Assembly (NCBI GenBank): GCA_946479725.1
Contig: CAMLHB010000155.1
Location: forward strand, 1 to 5,813
Reading direction: 5' to 3'
DNA from: an uncultured Actinomycetes bacterium
GTDB lineage: Bacteria; Actinomycetota; Thermoleophilia; Solirubrobacterales; 70-9
DNA: 5,813 bases
A model generated the notes under the pieces. That model searched no databases. It had not been told where the DNA came from and worked only from the letters and a program-made list of their open reading frames with translations. Of the stretch, positions 1-5,793 are shown piece by piece; position 1 is the stretch's first letter, and each line of letters begins with the position of its first letter. Both the position numbers and the translations under genes were made by a program.

Positions 1-1100
1 ATCGTCCCGGCCAGGGTCGTTTCCGCCATCGCGCTGTTGGCGAAGATGCCGACCAACAGGCCGCCCGCAACGCCGGCAAAGCCGTGCGTGTAGACGACGC
101 CGAGGGTGTCGTCGACGTTGCGGAAGGGCCGCATGCGGCTGAGGTAGTTGAGCGCCAGGTAGACCAGCACCGAGGCGACGACGCCGATCGCGATCGCACC
201 CCAGCCGTTGACGAAGCCGGCGCCGGGGGTGATCGCGACGAGGCCGACGATCATCCCGTTGACGCTGCCGATCAGGCTCGGCTTGCGCCCCGTCAGGTAG
301 TCCATCCCTACCCAGACGAGGAAGGCGACGGCGACGCAGATGTTGGTGTTGAGCAGTGAGGCCGAGGCGACTTCGCCGGCGCTGTACCAGTCGCCGCCGT
401 TGAACCCGTTCCAGCCCATCCACAGCAGCCCGGCCCCGATCGCCACCATCGCCAGGTTGTTCGGGGCGTCGACCTCGCGGTCGCGCTGAAGTCGCGGCCC
501 GATCACCGCGGCGGCGACGAACCCGGAGACGCCGGCGGCGAGATGGATCACGTAGCCGCCGGAATAGTCGACCGCGCCCTGCTGGGCGAAGAAGCCGCCG
601 CCCCAGATCATGAAGGCGTTGATCGTGTAGACGAGCAGGGTCCAGAGCGCGACGAAGGGAATCCAGGCCTTGAAGTTGAAGCGGCCGAGGACCGAGCCGA
701 GCATCAGCAGCGGCGTGATCGCCGCGAAGACGATCTGGAAATAGGCCAGGGTCGACATCGGGAAGAGGAATTCTTCATCCGGCAGGTCGCCGATTCGGGC
801 CTGTTCGAGCAGGCTCTGGCTGCTGAGGATCGATCCCGGCTTGCCCCACATGTTGCCGAAGAAGCCACTGGTCGCGCCGAAGATGTGCATCGGGTCGCCG
901 AAGGCCATCTTGAAGCCGACCAGGACCCAGAGGACCAGCACAATCGCGAAGGCGACGAACGCCATCATCATCGAGTTGACCGACCAGCGTTTCTGCATGA
1001 CGCCGCCGTAGAGAACGACCAATCCCGGGATGCTCATCAGCCCCACCAGGGTGGCGGCCGTCATCTGCCAGGAGTTGGCCCCTTCGCTCAGATATTCCAT
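1..1100 (-). CDS. amt: Ammonium transporter, Amt family (3' end beyond left edge)
   Basis: This is an integral membrane channel that moves ammonium/ammonia into the cell. The frame is open from the ATG at 1100 to the window edge (366 codons), so the C-terminus is missing. Hydrophobic segments alternate with short loops throughout. The N-terminal PGLVVLYGG (residues 25-33) matches the Amt signature in the first helix. Counting against E. coli AmtB gives the twin pore histidines as His186 (VIHLAAG) and His339 (THGFAG), Asp178 for Asp160, the phenyl gate as Phe125 and Phe233, and Trp166 for Trp148. AmtB Ser219 is replaced by Asp237 in GFNGGD. The loop between helices 2 and 3 (about residues 68-115) is long. 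A Shine-Dalgarno-like AAAGGAAG (1111-1118) lies 10 bases before the ATG. A glnK/PII gene often follows amt, but that side is outside the window. The family call is very secure; substrate details are inferred. Confidence 0.96.
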   Translation of the reverse strand, partial: MEYLSEGANSWQMTAATLVGLMSIPGLVVLYGGVMQKRWSVNSMMMAFVAFAIVLVLWVLVGFKMAFGDPMHIFGATSGFFGNMWGKPGSILSSQSLLEQARIGDLPDEEFLFPMSTLAYFQIVFAAITPLLMLGSVLGRFNFKAWIPFVALWTLLVYTINAFMIWGGGFFAQQGAVDYSGGYVIHLAAGVSGFVAAAVIGPRLQRDREVDAPNNLAMVAIGAGLLWMGWNGFNGGDWYSAGEVASASLLNTNICVAVAFLVWVGMDYLTGRKPSLIGSVNGMIVGLVAITPGAGFVNGWGAIAIGVVASVLVYLALNYLSRMRPFRNVDDTLGVVYTHGFAGVAGGLLVGIFANSAMAETTLAGT

Positions 1101-1255
1101 TGAACTGGCGCTTCCTTTCTGTACCGGATGGACTCAGGCCTCACCCTGCCGCCAAGTCCAATCACCCCATAGGTACAACTGTCCAAAGATCGCCGCCCAG
1201 GCTTCGCCCGGATGGCGAAACTCGGCTCCCCCCAGGGCGATATGGTCGCTGCGCG
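1101..1255. other. Divergent intergenic region between amt and the small membrane-protein gene
   Basis: This 155-base gap must hold promoters for both the leftward transporter and the rightward small gene. I looked for a GlnR-type GTNAC-N6-GTNAC pair and a sigma-54 GG-N10-GC pair, which would link the transporter to nitrogen control, and found neither convincingly. A 6-bp hairpin (TTCGCC 1203-1208, GGCGAA 1214-1219, 5-base loop) lies in the presumed leader of the small gene. I cannot place -10/-35 boxes with confidence. Confidence 0.5.
1111..1118 (-). promoter_or_regulatory. Ribosome binding site of the ammonium transporter
   Basis: The minus strand reads AAAGGAAG, with 10 bases between it and the ATG at 1100. 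It supports that start; no other in-frame start nearby has a comparable site. Confidence 0.6.
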
Positions 1256-1573
1256 ATGCCACTCGAAGGTCACTACGAGCGCCAGACCACGCCGCTCTAC
1301 AAGCTCAACGCCCGCGAGCGCAAGGCCGCGATCGCGGCGCTGGCCCTCACCCTCGCGGCGATGCTGGCGGTGGTCTTCTTCACCGTCGGCGACAGCAACC
1401 CCGGCCCGGCCAAGGGCTGCATCCGCTCCCAGGTCGCCGGCATCGTCGGCGCCGAAACGATCAGCGCCTGCGGCCGGGAAGCGGTGCGGGTCTGCACCCG
1501 CGAGGCGCGGTTCGACGGTCCCCGCGCCGAAACCATCGTCGGCGACTGCCGGGCCCAGGGCGTCAGGTTCTAA
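1256..1573 (+). CDS. Small single-pass membrane protein with four extracytoplasmic cysteines, function unknown
   Basis: This is a 105-residue protein that I cannot assign to a named family. The N-terminus is polar and basic (Arg9, Lys16, Arg20, Arg22, Lys23). It is followed by one strong hydrophobic helix at about residues 24-43, rich in Ala, Leu and Val. By the positive-inside rule the N-terminus is cytoplasmic and the remaining ~60 residues are outside. The outer part carries four cysteines (Cys55, Cys72, Cys80, Cys98), enough for two disulfides, and no obvious catalytic motif. The ATG at 1256 is chosen because the frame upstream reads as low-complexity Arg/Pro without hydrophobic or domain character. 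There is no good Shine-Dalgarno; the nearest purine run, AGGG at 1234-1237, is 18 bases away, so the start is less sure than the frame. The gene converges on the sirtuin with a 10-base gap and diverges from amt. Confidence 0.75.
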   Translation: MPLEGHYERQTTPLYKLNARERKAAIAALALTLAAMLAVVFFTVGDSNPGPAKGCIRSQVAGIVGAETISACGREAVRVCTREARFDGPRAETIVGDCRAQGVRF

Positions 1574-1583
1574 GAGCGGGCGC

Positions 1584-2318
1584 TCATCCGAGCGCTGCGA
1601 CGAGGGCGCCCAGCTCCTCGTCGACCTCGCCGCCCAGCCTCACCTCGGCGGCCGCGTCATACGGCGTCTCGCCCTTGGTGACGATCGCGAGGCGCCCGCC
1701 CCGATCGAGCGTCAGCTGCGGCAGCCCGGCGACCGGGTGGACCGCCAGCGAGGAGCCGACGCAGAGCATCAGGTCCGCACCTTCGGCCAGCTCGGTCGCC
1801 CGCTCGATCGCCTCCAGCGGCAACATCTCGCCGAAGAGGACGACGTCGGGTTTGACCGCACCGCCGCATGAGGCGCAGATGGCGACGCCGCGCTGGTCGA
1901 AGAGGTCTTCGACCCGCTCGAGCCCGAACGACTCCCCGCAGGCGGTGCAGGAGGAGGTCTCGATCGAGCCGTGTACCTCGACAACGTTCTCCGACCCCGC
2001 CGCCCGGTGCAGGCGATCGATGTTCTGCGTGATCACGCCCTCGATCAGCCCCCGCCGCTCCAGCTCCGCCAATGCCGCGTGGGCGCGGTTCGGCTCCTTG
2101 TCGCCAAGCGACTGGAAGCGCGGCCGGTAGTAGGACCAGAACCGCTCCGGCTCCCGTTCGAAGACGCTGATGTGGGCGACCTCCATTGGATCCACCTTCG
2201 CCCACAGCCCCGTCTCCGGCGTGCGGAAGTCGGGAATTCCCGACGGCACCGAAACCCCGGCGCCGGTGAGGGCGACAGCCGACGAGGCGCACTCGAGCAA
2301 CTCAGCCAAGCCCGCCAC
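1584..2318 (-). CDS. Sir2-family NAD-dependent protein deacylase (sirtuin)
   Basis: Sirtuins remove acyl groups from lysine side chains in the cytoplasm, consuming NAD+ and releasing nicotinamide and O-acyl-ADP-ribose. From the GTG at 2318 the protein has 244 residues, a normal bacterial length. Motifs in order: GAGVS (19-23) and GIPDFR (27-32) for NAD binding, QNID (98-101), catalytic His116 in VHG, a zinc site made of Cys124/Cys127 and Cys148/Cys151, and GSSLAVHP (188-195). Tyr64-x-x-Arg67 falls where SIRT5 has Tyr102/Arg105 and CobB has Tyr92/Arg95, counting back from the shared EPN. This hints at acidic-acyl (succinyl/malonyl) activity but does not prove it. The GTG start fits because sirtuins usually begin about 15-20 residues before GAG. 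It has no Shine-Dalgarno and lies 4 bases after a 22-bp inverted repeat. An in-frame GTG at 2399, overlapping the upstream gene, would add 27 residues and also lacks a ribosome site. It probably follows the beta-oxidation gene in one transcription unit unless the hairpin terminates it. Confidence 0.93.
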   Translation of the reverse strand: MAGLAELLECASSAVALTGAGVSVPSGIPDFRTPETGLWAKVDPMEVAHISVFEREPERFWSYYRPRFQSLGDKEPNRAHAALAELERRGLIEGVITQNIDRLHRAAGSENVVEVHGSIETSSCTACGESFGLERVEDLFDQRGVAICASCGGAVKPDVVLFGEMLPLEAIERATELAEGADLMLCVGSSLAVHPVAGLPQLTLDRGGRLAIVTKGETPYDAAAEVRLGGEVDEELGALVAALG

Positions 2319-2322
2319 ATCT

Positions 2323-2371
2323 GCCGACGGGACGATTTCGGTCCTAGGCGGACCGAAATCGTCCCGTCGGC
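2323..2371. repeat. Perfect 22-bp inverted repeat with 5-base loop between the beta-oxidation gene and the sirtuin
   Basis: The arms 2323-2344 and 2350-2371 are perfect reverse complements around the spacer TAGGC. The core of the left arm reads GGGACGATTTCGGTCC. The repeat begins 12 bases after the TAA of the upstream gene and ends 4 bases before the likely GTG of the sirtuin. As RNA it would form a very stable hairpin. No T-tract follows on either strand, so it is not a textbook intrinsic terminator, though actinobacterial terminators often lack one. Other readings are a regulator binding site, a dispersed palindromic repeat, or a structure limiting sirtuin translation. Confidence 0.9.
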
Positions 2372-2383
2372 GTGGGATGTCCG

Positions 2384-4384
2384 TTACCTGCCGCTCCACT
2401 TCGGGGTGCGCTTGCCGAGGAAGGCGCCGATGCCCTCCTTGGCGTCCTCGCTGCCGAAGGCGGCGGCGAAGCCGCCCTTCTCGGCCTCGATGCCGGCGTC
2501 GATGTCGCCCTGGTGGGAGACGGCCTTGATCTGCTCGACCGCGACCGGCGCCTGGGCGGCCAGCTTGCGGCCCCACATCAGCGCCGTCTCGAACAGCTCG
2601 TGGTCGGGGACGACGCGGTTGACCAGACCCAGCTCCAGCGCCTCCTCGGAGAGGATCGCGTCGCCGACCAGGTTCAGCTCCAGTGCCTTGTTCGGCCCGA
2701 CCAGGCGGGGCAGGCGCTGGGTGCCGCCGAAGCCGGGGATGATCCCCAGCTTCACCTCGGGCTGGCCGAAGACGGCGGCCTCGGCGGCGATCCGCACGTC
2801 GCAGGCCATCGCCAGCTCGCAGCCGCCGCCGAAGGCGATCGAGTTGACGGCGGCGATCGTCGCAACCCGGGCCTTGCCGAAGTCGCGGAAGAGCGCGTGG
2901 GCGCGGTTGATCAGGTCCGCCCCGCTGGCCTCGTCGAGCGTCGTGAACGCCTTGATGTCGGCGCCGGCCGAGAAGACGACCGGGACCGAGGAGGCGATCA
3001 CCATCGCCCCCACCTCGCCGCCGTCCTTGACACGGTTCCAGACCGTTTCCAGGTCGGTGATCACCTGCGGCGAGAGCGAGTTCATCGGCAGGTTGGCGAG
3101 CCAGGCGATCGCGACGTCGCCGCGGGTCTCCAGTTTCACCGTCTCGGTCTGCTCGCCCTCGTCGGCCTGCGGATAGGGGTAGAAACCCTGCCCGGCCGAG
3201 AGGCCGTGGCGACCCTGGGCGACCAGGCGCTTGAGGGTGACGGGCGGGCTGAAGCGCTCGCCGTACTTCTCCTCCAGGTTCTCCATCGTCTCCAGCGCCA
3301 CGTCGAGACCGGTGACGTCGGCCTTCCAGAACGGCGGCAGCAGACCTTTGCGCGGATCGAGGCCGGCCCCGGTCATCATCCCGAGGTCGATGTCGCGGAC
3401 CGAGCAGACCCCCTCCTCGACCAGCAGGCAGGCCTCGATCAGGGCGCGGCTGGAGAACATCGCCACCAGCTCCTCGGCGTCCGGCTCGGCGTCGCCGGGG
3501 ACGTTCTGCTCGCCGTCCTTGAAGAAGCCCTCGCCGCCGGTCTTCGCCCCGAGCTTGCCTTCGGAGACCAGGCCCCGCAGGCCCTCGTGGACGTAGAAGC
3601 TCTCGCCGTAGGACTCGTTCAGGTGCTCGGCGACGTGGAAGACGGTGTCGAGCCCGAGCAGGTCGGTGAGGAAGAACGGCCCCATCGGCGCCAGCTGGGC
3701 GCCGGCGATCGCCTCGTCGATCGCCTTCAGCGAGAGGCCTTTCTCCTCTTGGGCGCGCCAGATCTCCCCCATCGTCGCCATCAGGATGCGGTTGACGACA
3801 AAGCCGGGGACCTCCCCGCAGACGATCGGCTGCTTCTTGATCGCCTGGGCGAAGTTGTAGGCGGCGGTCGCCGTTTCCAGCGATCTGTCGTCGCCGGCGA
3901 TCACCTCGACCAGCGGCATGATCGAGGCCGGGTAGAAGAAGTGGAAGCCGACGACCTTGTCGGGCCGCAGCGTCGCCTCGCCGATCTCGGTGATCGAGAG
4001 CGAGGAGGTGTTGGAGGAGAGGATCGCGTGCCCCGGGGTCGCCGCGTCCAGCTCACGGAAGACCGCCTGCTTGATCGCCATCTTCTCCGGCACCGCCTCG
4101 ATCACGAAGTCGACGTCGCCGAACTCCTCGTAGCTGGTGGCGCCGATGATGTTCCCCATCACCTCGGCCAGCCGCGCGTCCGCCTGCTCCTGGGTCAGCT
4201 TCTCCTTCTTGACGAGGCGGGCGAGCTGGCCCTCGGTGACGCCGCGGGCCTTCTCGAGCGCCGCGTCGACGAACTTCTGGTCGATGTCCTTGACGACGAC
4301 GGGAATGTCTGAGGCGGCGATCGCCTGCGCGATCTCGCCGCCCATGGTGCCGCCGCCGACGACGGCGGCCTTGGAGACGAACAT
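2384..4384 (-). CDS. Bifunctional 3-hydroxyacyl-CoA dehydrogenase / enoyl-CoA hydratase (dehydrogenase domain first)
   Basis: This cytoplasmic enzyme of fatty-acid beta-oxidation hydrates trans-2-enoyl-CoA to (S)-3-hydroxyacyl-CoA and oxidises it with NAD+ to 3-ketoacyl-CoA. It has 666 residues. The N-terminal Rossmann domain carries GGGTMG (10-15). Ser127, His148, Glu160 and Asn198 match human HADH Ser137, His158, Glu170 and Asn208 at a constant offset of 10. Two dehydrogenase C-terminal domains follow (about 190-290 and 305-403). A crotonase domain (about 415-660) has SAGADI (472-477), oxyanion Gly520, and both catalytic glutamates, Glu523 and Glu543, with the spacing of rat hydratase Glu144/Glu164. 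The order is the reverse of E. coli FadB/FadJ, where the hydratase comes first; dehydrogenase-first fusions are known, for example Metallosphaera Msed_0399. All catalytic residues are present. The ATG at 4384 has GGAGG 12 bases upstream. No thiolase or acyl-CoA dehydrogenase gene is in the window. Chain-length preference cannot be read from the sequence. Confidence 0.97.
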   Translation of the reverse strand: MFVSKAAVVGGGTMGGEIAQAIAASDIPVVVKDIDQKFVDAALEKARGVTEGQLARLVKKEKLTQEQADARLAEVMGNIIGATSYEEFGDVDFVIEAVPEKMAIKQAVFRELDAATPGHAILSSNTSSLSITEIGEATLRPDKVVGFHFFYPASIMPLVEVIAGDDRSLETATAAYNFAQAIKKQPIVCGEVPGFVVNRILMATMGEIWRAQEEKGLSLKAIDEAIAGAQLAPMGPFFLTDLLGLDTVFHVAEHLNESYGESFYVHEGLRGLVSEGKLGAKTGGEGFFKDGEQNVPGDAEPDAEELVAMFSSRALIEACLLVEEGVCSVRDIDLGMMTGAGLDPRKGLLPPFWKADVTGLDVALETMENLEEKYGERFSPPVTLKRLVAQGRHGLSAGQGFYPYPQADEGEQTETVKLETRGDVAIAWLANLPMNSLSPQVITDLETVWNRVKDGGEVGAMVIASSVPVVFSAGADIKAFTTLDEASGADLINRAHALFRDFGKARVATIAAVNSIAFGGGCELAMACDVRIAAEAAVFGQPEVKLGIIPGFGGTQRLPRLVGPNKALELNLVGDAILSEEALELGLVNRVVPDHELFETALMWGRKLAAQAPVAVEQIKAVSHQGDIDAGIEAEKGGFAAAFGSEDAKEGIGAFLGKRTPKWSGR

Positions 4385-4396
4385 TGGCTGAGGTTT

Positions 4397-4401
4397 CCTC
4401 C
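4397..4401 (-). promoter_or_regulatory. Ribosome binding site of the bifunctional beta-oxidation gene
   Basis: The minus strand reads GGAGG with 12 bases to the ATG at 4384, slightly longer than the usual spacing. The start also matches the N-terminus expected for the Rossmann fold, with the glycine motif beginning at residue 10. Confidence 0.65.
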
Positions 4402-4430
4402 GGTTTTCGGCTTTGTGGTGCGGCGCGGCC

Positions 4431-4469
4431 GCGGGAACCGCAGGCTATACGGATGCCTGCGGCTCCCGC
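4431..4469 (-). terminator. Terminator-like hairpin after the duplicated regulator gene
   Basis: The arms 4431-4445 and 4455-4469 pair over 15 positions around a 9-base loop. The single imperfection (4437 against 4463) is an A-C mismatch in plus-strand RNA but a U-G wobble in minus-strand RNA, so the stem is complete only in the leftward transcript. It starts 21 bases after the regulator stop codon. No U-tract follows. The most likely role is termination of the regulator transcript, insulating the beta-oxidation gene from it. The promoter of that gene would then lie in or just downstream of this hairpin, because only about 45 bases remain before its ATG. Confidence 0.65.
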
Positions 4470-4490
4470 TCGTCGGCTCCCTTTGCAGAG

Positions 4491-5699
4491 CTACCTCAGA
4501 GGACTCGAATCGATCTCCCTTCTCAACGAGGCCGCTGGATCAGGACTCTCAAACAAGAACATATGCACCTTGGTCAGCACCGTCTCAGAGCCTCGACGAA
4601 GGCGATCCGTGGCGCCCTCTTGAATGGCAAGGATCTCTGAGATTCTTGCGTCCATCAATGCCGACAGATGGTCATAGCTCTCACGGTCCAAAATCACTGG
4701 GGTCCTGCTGATGTGACTATCGGGATCGTTGATGGTTCCCCCTCCAACTGCCTCAGCAATGTCAACGTTGCAGAGGCCCAACATCGTCGCGGTAATGATC
4801 GCCTGTCTCTTGGGATCGACCTTTCCCCACGACTCCTTATCGAACCAGGGACGAATCAGCGCCCGGTAGAACTTCCCGGTCGTCCTGCCGCCGGAATTAC
4901 TCGCAACCTGGACACGCTCGATCAGCCCCAGCTTCCACAGCCGCTTCAGGTGGTAGGCAACGTGATCCGAGGAGCGGCCGATTTCGCGACCGATTTCTGC
5001 CGCTGATGCCGCCCTCTCATTGAGGACCATCAAGGCGTGAACACGCGTTTGATGTTCTAGGGCGGAGAGAATCTCCTCCGCGCGCAAATCTGGAGGTGCT
5101 GATCGGGACGGTCCGACAACGACGGGCCTCGTAGCCCAGACTCTCGGATCAGGGCTACGAAACTGTATGACGTGGACCTTCGCGAGCACAGATTCTTCGT
5201 CACGGCTGATGCGATTTGCCGATTGCTGCTGCAGTTCGATGATCTGCGGAAGAAACCCGTCAAGTAGATCGACGAGCTCTCGATAGCCCGACCCGTCAAG
5301 AAGAAGCGGAGTTCGGCTGAGGTGATTATCCGGCCGATGAATAGTCCCGCTCTTAACCGCCTCCGCGAGATCGGCGTTGCAGGCCGAAAGAATGCCGGCC
5401 GTGATGCCCGGTTGATGACCCGAGTCGATCTGCTTCCAGCTTTCAGGGTCGTACCAGGACCGGACTAATGCGCGGTAGAACTTCGCTGATGCCCTGCCGC
5501 CAGCTACCTGTTCTTCTTTCACCAGCTCAACGACTCCGAGTCTCTCCAGCACCTTGAGGTGATACGAGACATGGCGGGCGGATTTCTTCATTTCGCGTCC
5601 GATTTCGGCTGCGCAGGCAACCCTCTCGTTTAGGACGGTCACCGCCAGGGCTCGGGTTGGATGGCTCATGGCCGCCACAAGCTGCTGATTCGCCAGCAT
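4491..5699 (-). CDS. Tandem-duplicated ArsR-like winged-helix transcriptional regulator (single-chain pseudo-dimer)
   Basis: This predicted DNA-binding regulator has 402 residues built from two complete copies of one unit. Copy A (residues 2-185) and copy B (205-388) align without gaps at an offset of 203, with 90 of 184 positions identical by hand count. Each copy has an N-terminal winged helix-turn-helix (A about 10-78, B about 213-281, with LNER, AAEIGRE, HV-x-YHLK and a GGR...KFYRAL wing). A C-terminal domain of about 105 residues follows, with the shared motifs GTI-xx-PD-x-H-x-SRTP-xx-LD and KVH...F-x-SPDP. A Pro/Arg/Ser-rich linker (186-204) joins the copies. ArsR-like proteins normally bind DNA as dimers of a ~100-200-residue chain, so one chain could fill both half-sites. 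The ligand and targets are unknown. The ATG at 5699 has no Shine-Dalgarno; Met11 is another possible start. Sampled lines are about 52-53% GC against about 73% in the adjacent enzyme gene, suggesting separate origin or relaxed codon selection. Confidence 0.9.
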   Translation of the reverse strand: MLANQQLVAAMSHPTRALAVTVLNERVACAAEIGREMKKSARHVSYHLKVLERLGVVELVKEEQVAGGRASAKFYRALVRSWYDPESWKQIDSGHQPGITAGILSACNADLAEAVKSGTIHRPDNHLSRTPLLLDGSGYRELVDLLDGFLPQIIELQQQSANRISRDEESVLAKVHVIQFRSPDPRVWATRPVVVGPSRSAPPDLRAEEILSALEHQTRVHALMVLNERAASAAEIGREIGRSSDHVAYHLKRLWKLGLIERVQVASNSGGRTTGKFYRALIRPWFDKESWGKVDPKRQAIITATMLGLCNVDIAEAVGGGTINDPDSHISRTPVILDRESYDHLSALMDARISEILAIQEGATDRLRRGSETVLTKVHMFLFESPDPAASLRREIDSSPLR

Positions 5700-5758
5700 C
5701 GGCGGCTGGACCGTGGCATTCGGCGCCAGGCTCGCTGACTTCGTCTTCGAGGATGGAT

Positions 5759-5775
5759 CTAGGTGTAGTTCCTAG
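5759..5775. promoter_or_regulatory. Candidate operator-like inverted repeat CTAGG-N7-CCTAG
   Basis: The plus strand reads CTAGGTGTAGTTCCTAG, a 5-bp inverted repeat with a 7-base spacer, inside the leader of the regulator and covering the leader-ORF stop. CTAG is scarce here (I found four in the window: 2344, 5057, 5759, 5772). A symmetric site just upstream of an ArsR-like gene suggests autoregulation, but the arms are short and this is a weak call. Confidence 0.25.
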
Positions 5776-5788
5776 CAACGTTGTTCAT
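5759..5788 (-). CDS. Possible 9-codon leader ORF (MNNVARNYT) upstream of the regulator, or remnant of its original start
   Basis: An ATG at 5788 follows a near-perfect Shine-Dalgarno at ideal spacing and opens a 9-codon frame ending in TAG. It is out of register with the regulator (89 bases between the two ATGs). The regulator frame itself is open upstream for 24 codons, from 5771 to 5700, but contains no ATG, GTG or TTG. The reading is therefore either a genuine leader peptide controlling or coupling regulator translation, or a former regulator N-terminus detached by a one-base change or sequencing error. The leader shows no run of a single amino acid of the kind seen in attenuators. Confidence 0.4.
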   Translation of the reverse strand: MNNVARNYT

Positions 5789-5793
5789 CCGGG

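Noticed and set aside
543..1103. Plus-strand frame of 186 codons opposite the ammonium transporter
   Set aside because: It is Asp/Glu/His/Arg-rich and is the antisense shadow of a transporter whose signature residues are all in place on the other strand.
1101..1255. GlnR or sigma-54 site upstream of the ammonium transporter
   Set aside because: GTAC occurrences near 1121 and 1173 do not fit GTNAC-N6-GTNAC, and no GG-N10-GC pair has the expected flanking bases.
1574..1585. GAGCG-GG-CGCTC as a bidirectional terminator between the convergent genes
   Set aside because: A 5-bp stem with a 2-base loop is sterically poor, there is no U-tract, and it runs into the sirtuin stop codon.
1030..2130. 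Plus-strand frame of 366 codons across amt, the small gene and the sirtuin
   Set aside because: It overlaps three better-supported genes, begins inside the transporter and has Arg/Pro/Ser-rich low-complexity content.
2319..2576. Extending the sirtuin to an upstream start inside the beta-oxidation gene
   Set aside because: The extra residues are Arg/Gly-rich shadow sequence of the hydratase domain plus the translated palindrome. Sirtuins normally start close to where GTG 2318 lies. GTG 2399 remains a lesser alternative.
2372..4312. Long plus-strand frame (646 codons) opposite the bifunctional enzyme gene
   Set aside because: Its composition is Asp/Arg/Gly/Leu/Val-rich with no recognisable domain, as expected for the complement of a high-GC coding frame. 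The minus-strand frame has full catalytic motifs.
4446..4454. TATAC/TATAG in the hairpin loop as a -10 box
   Set aside because: No -35-like hexamer is found at 16-18 bases on either strand, so a promoter call would be a guess.
5527..5778. Minus-strand frame of 83 codons overlapping the regulator start
   Set aside because: It begins at a TTG without a ribosome site of its own and runs out of frame through the first winged-helix domain of the regulator, with no domain character.
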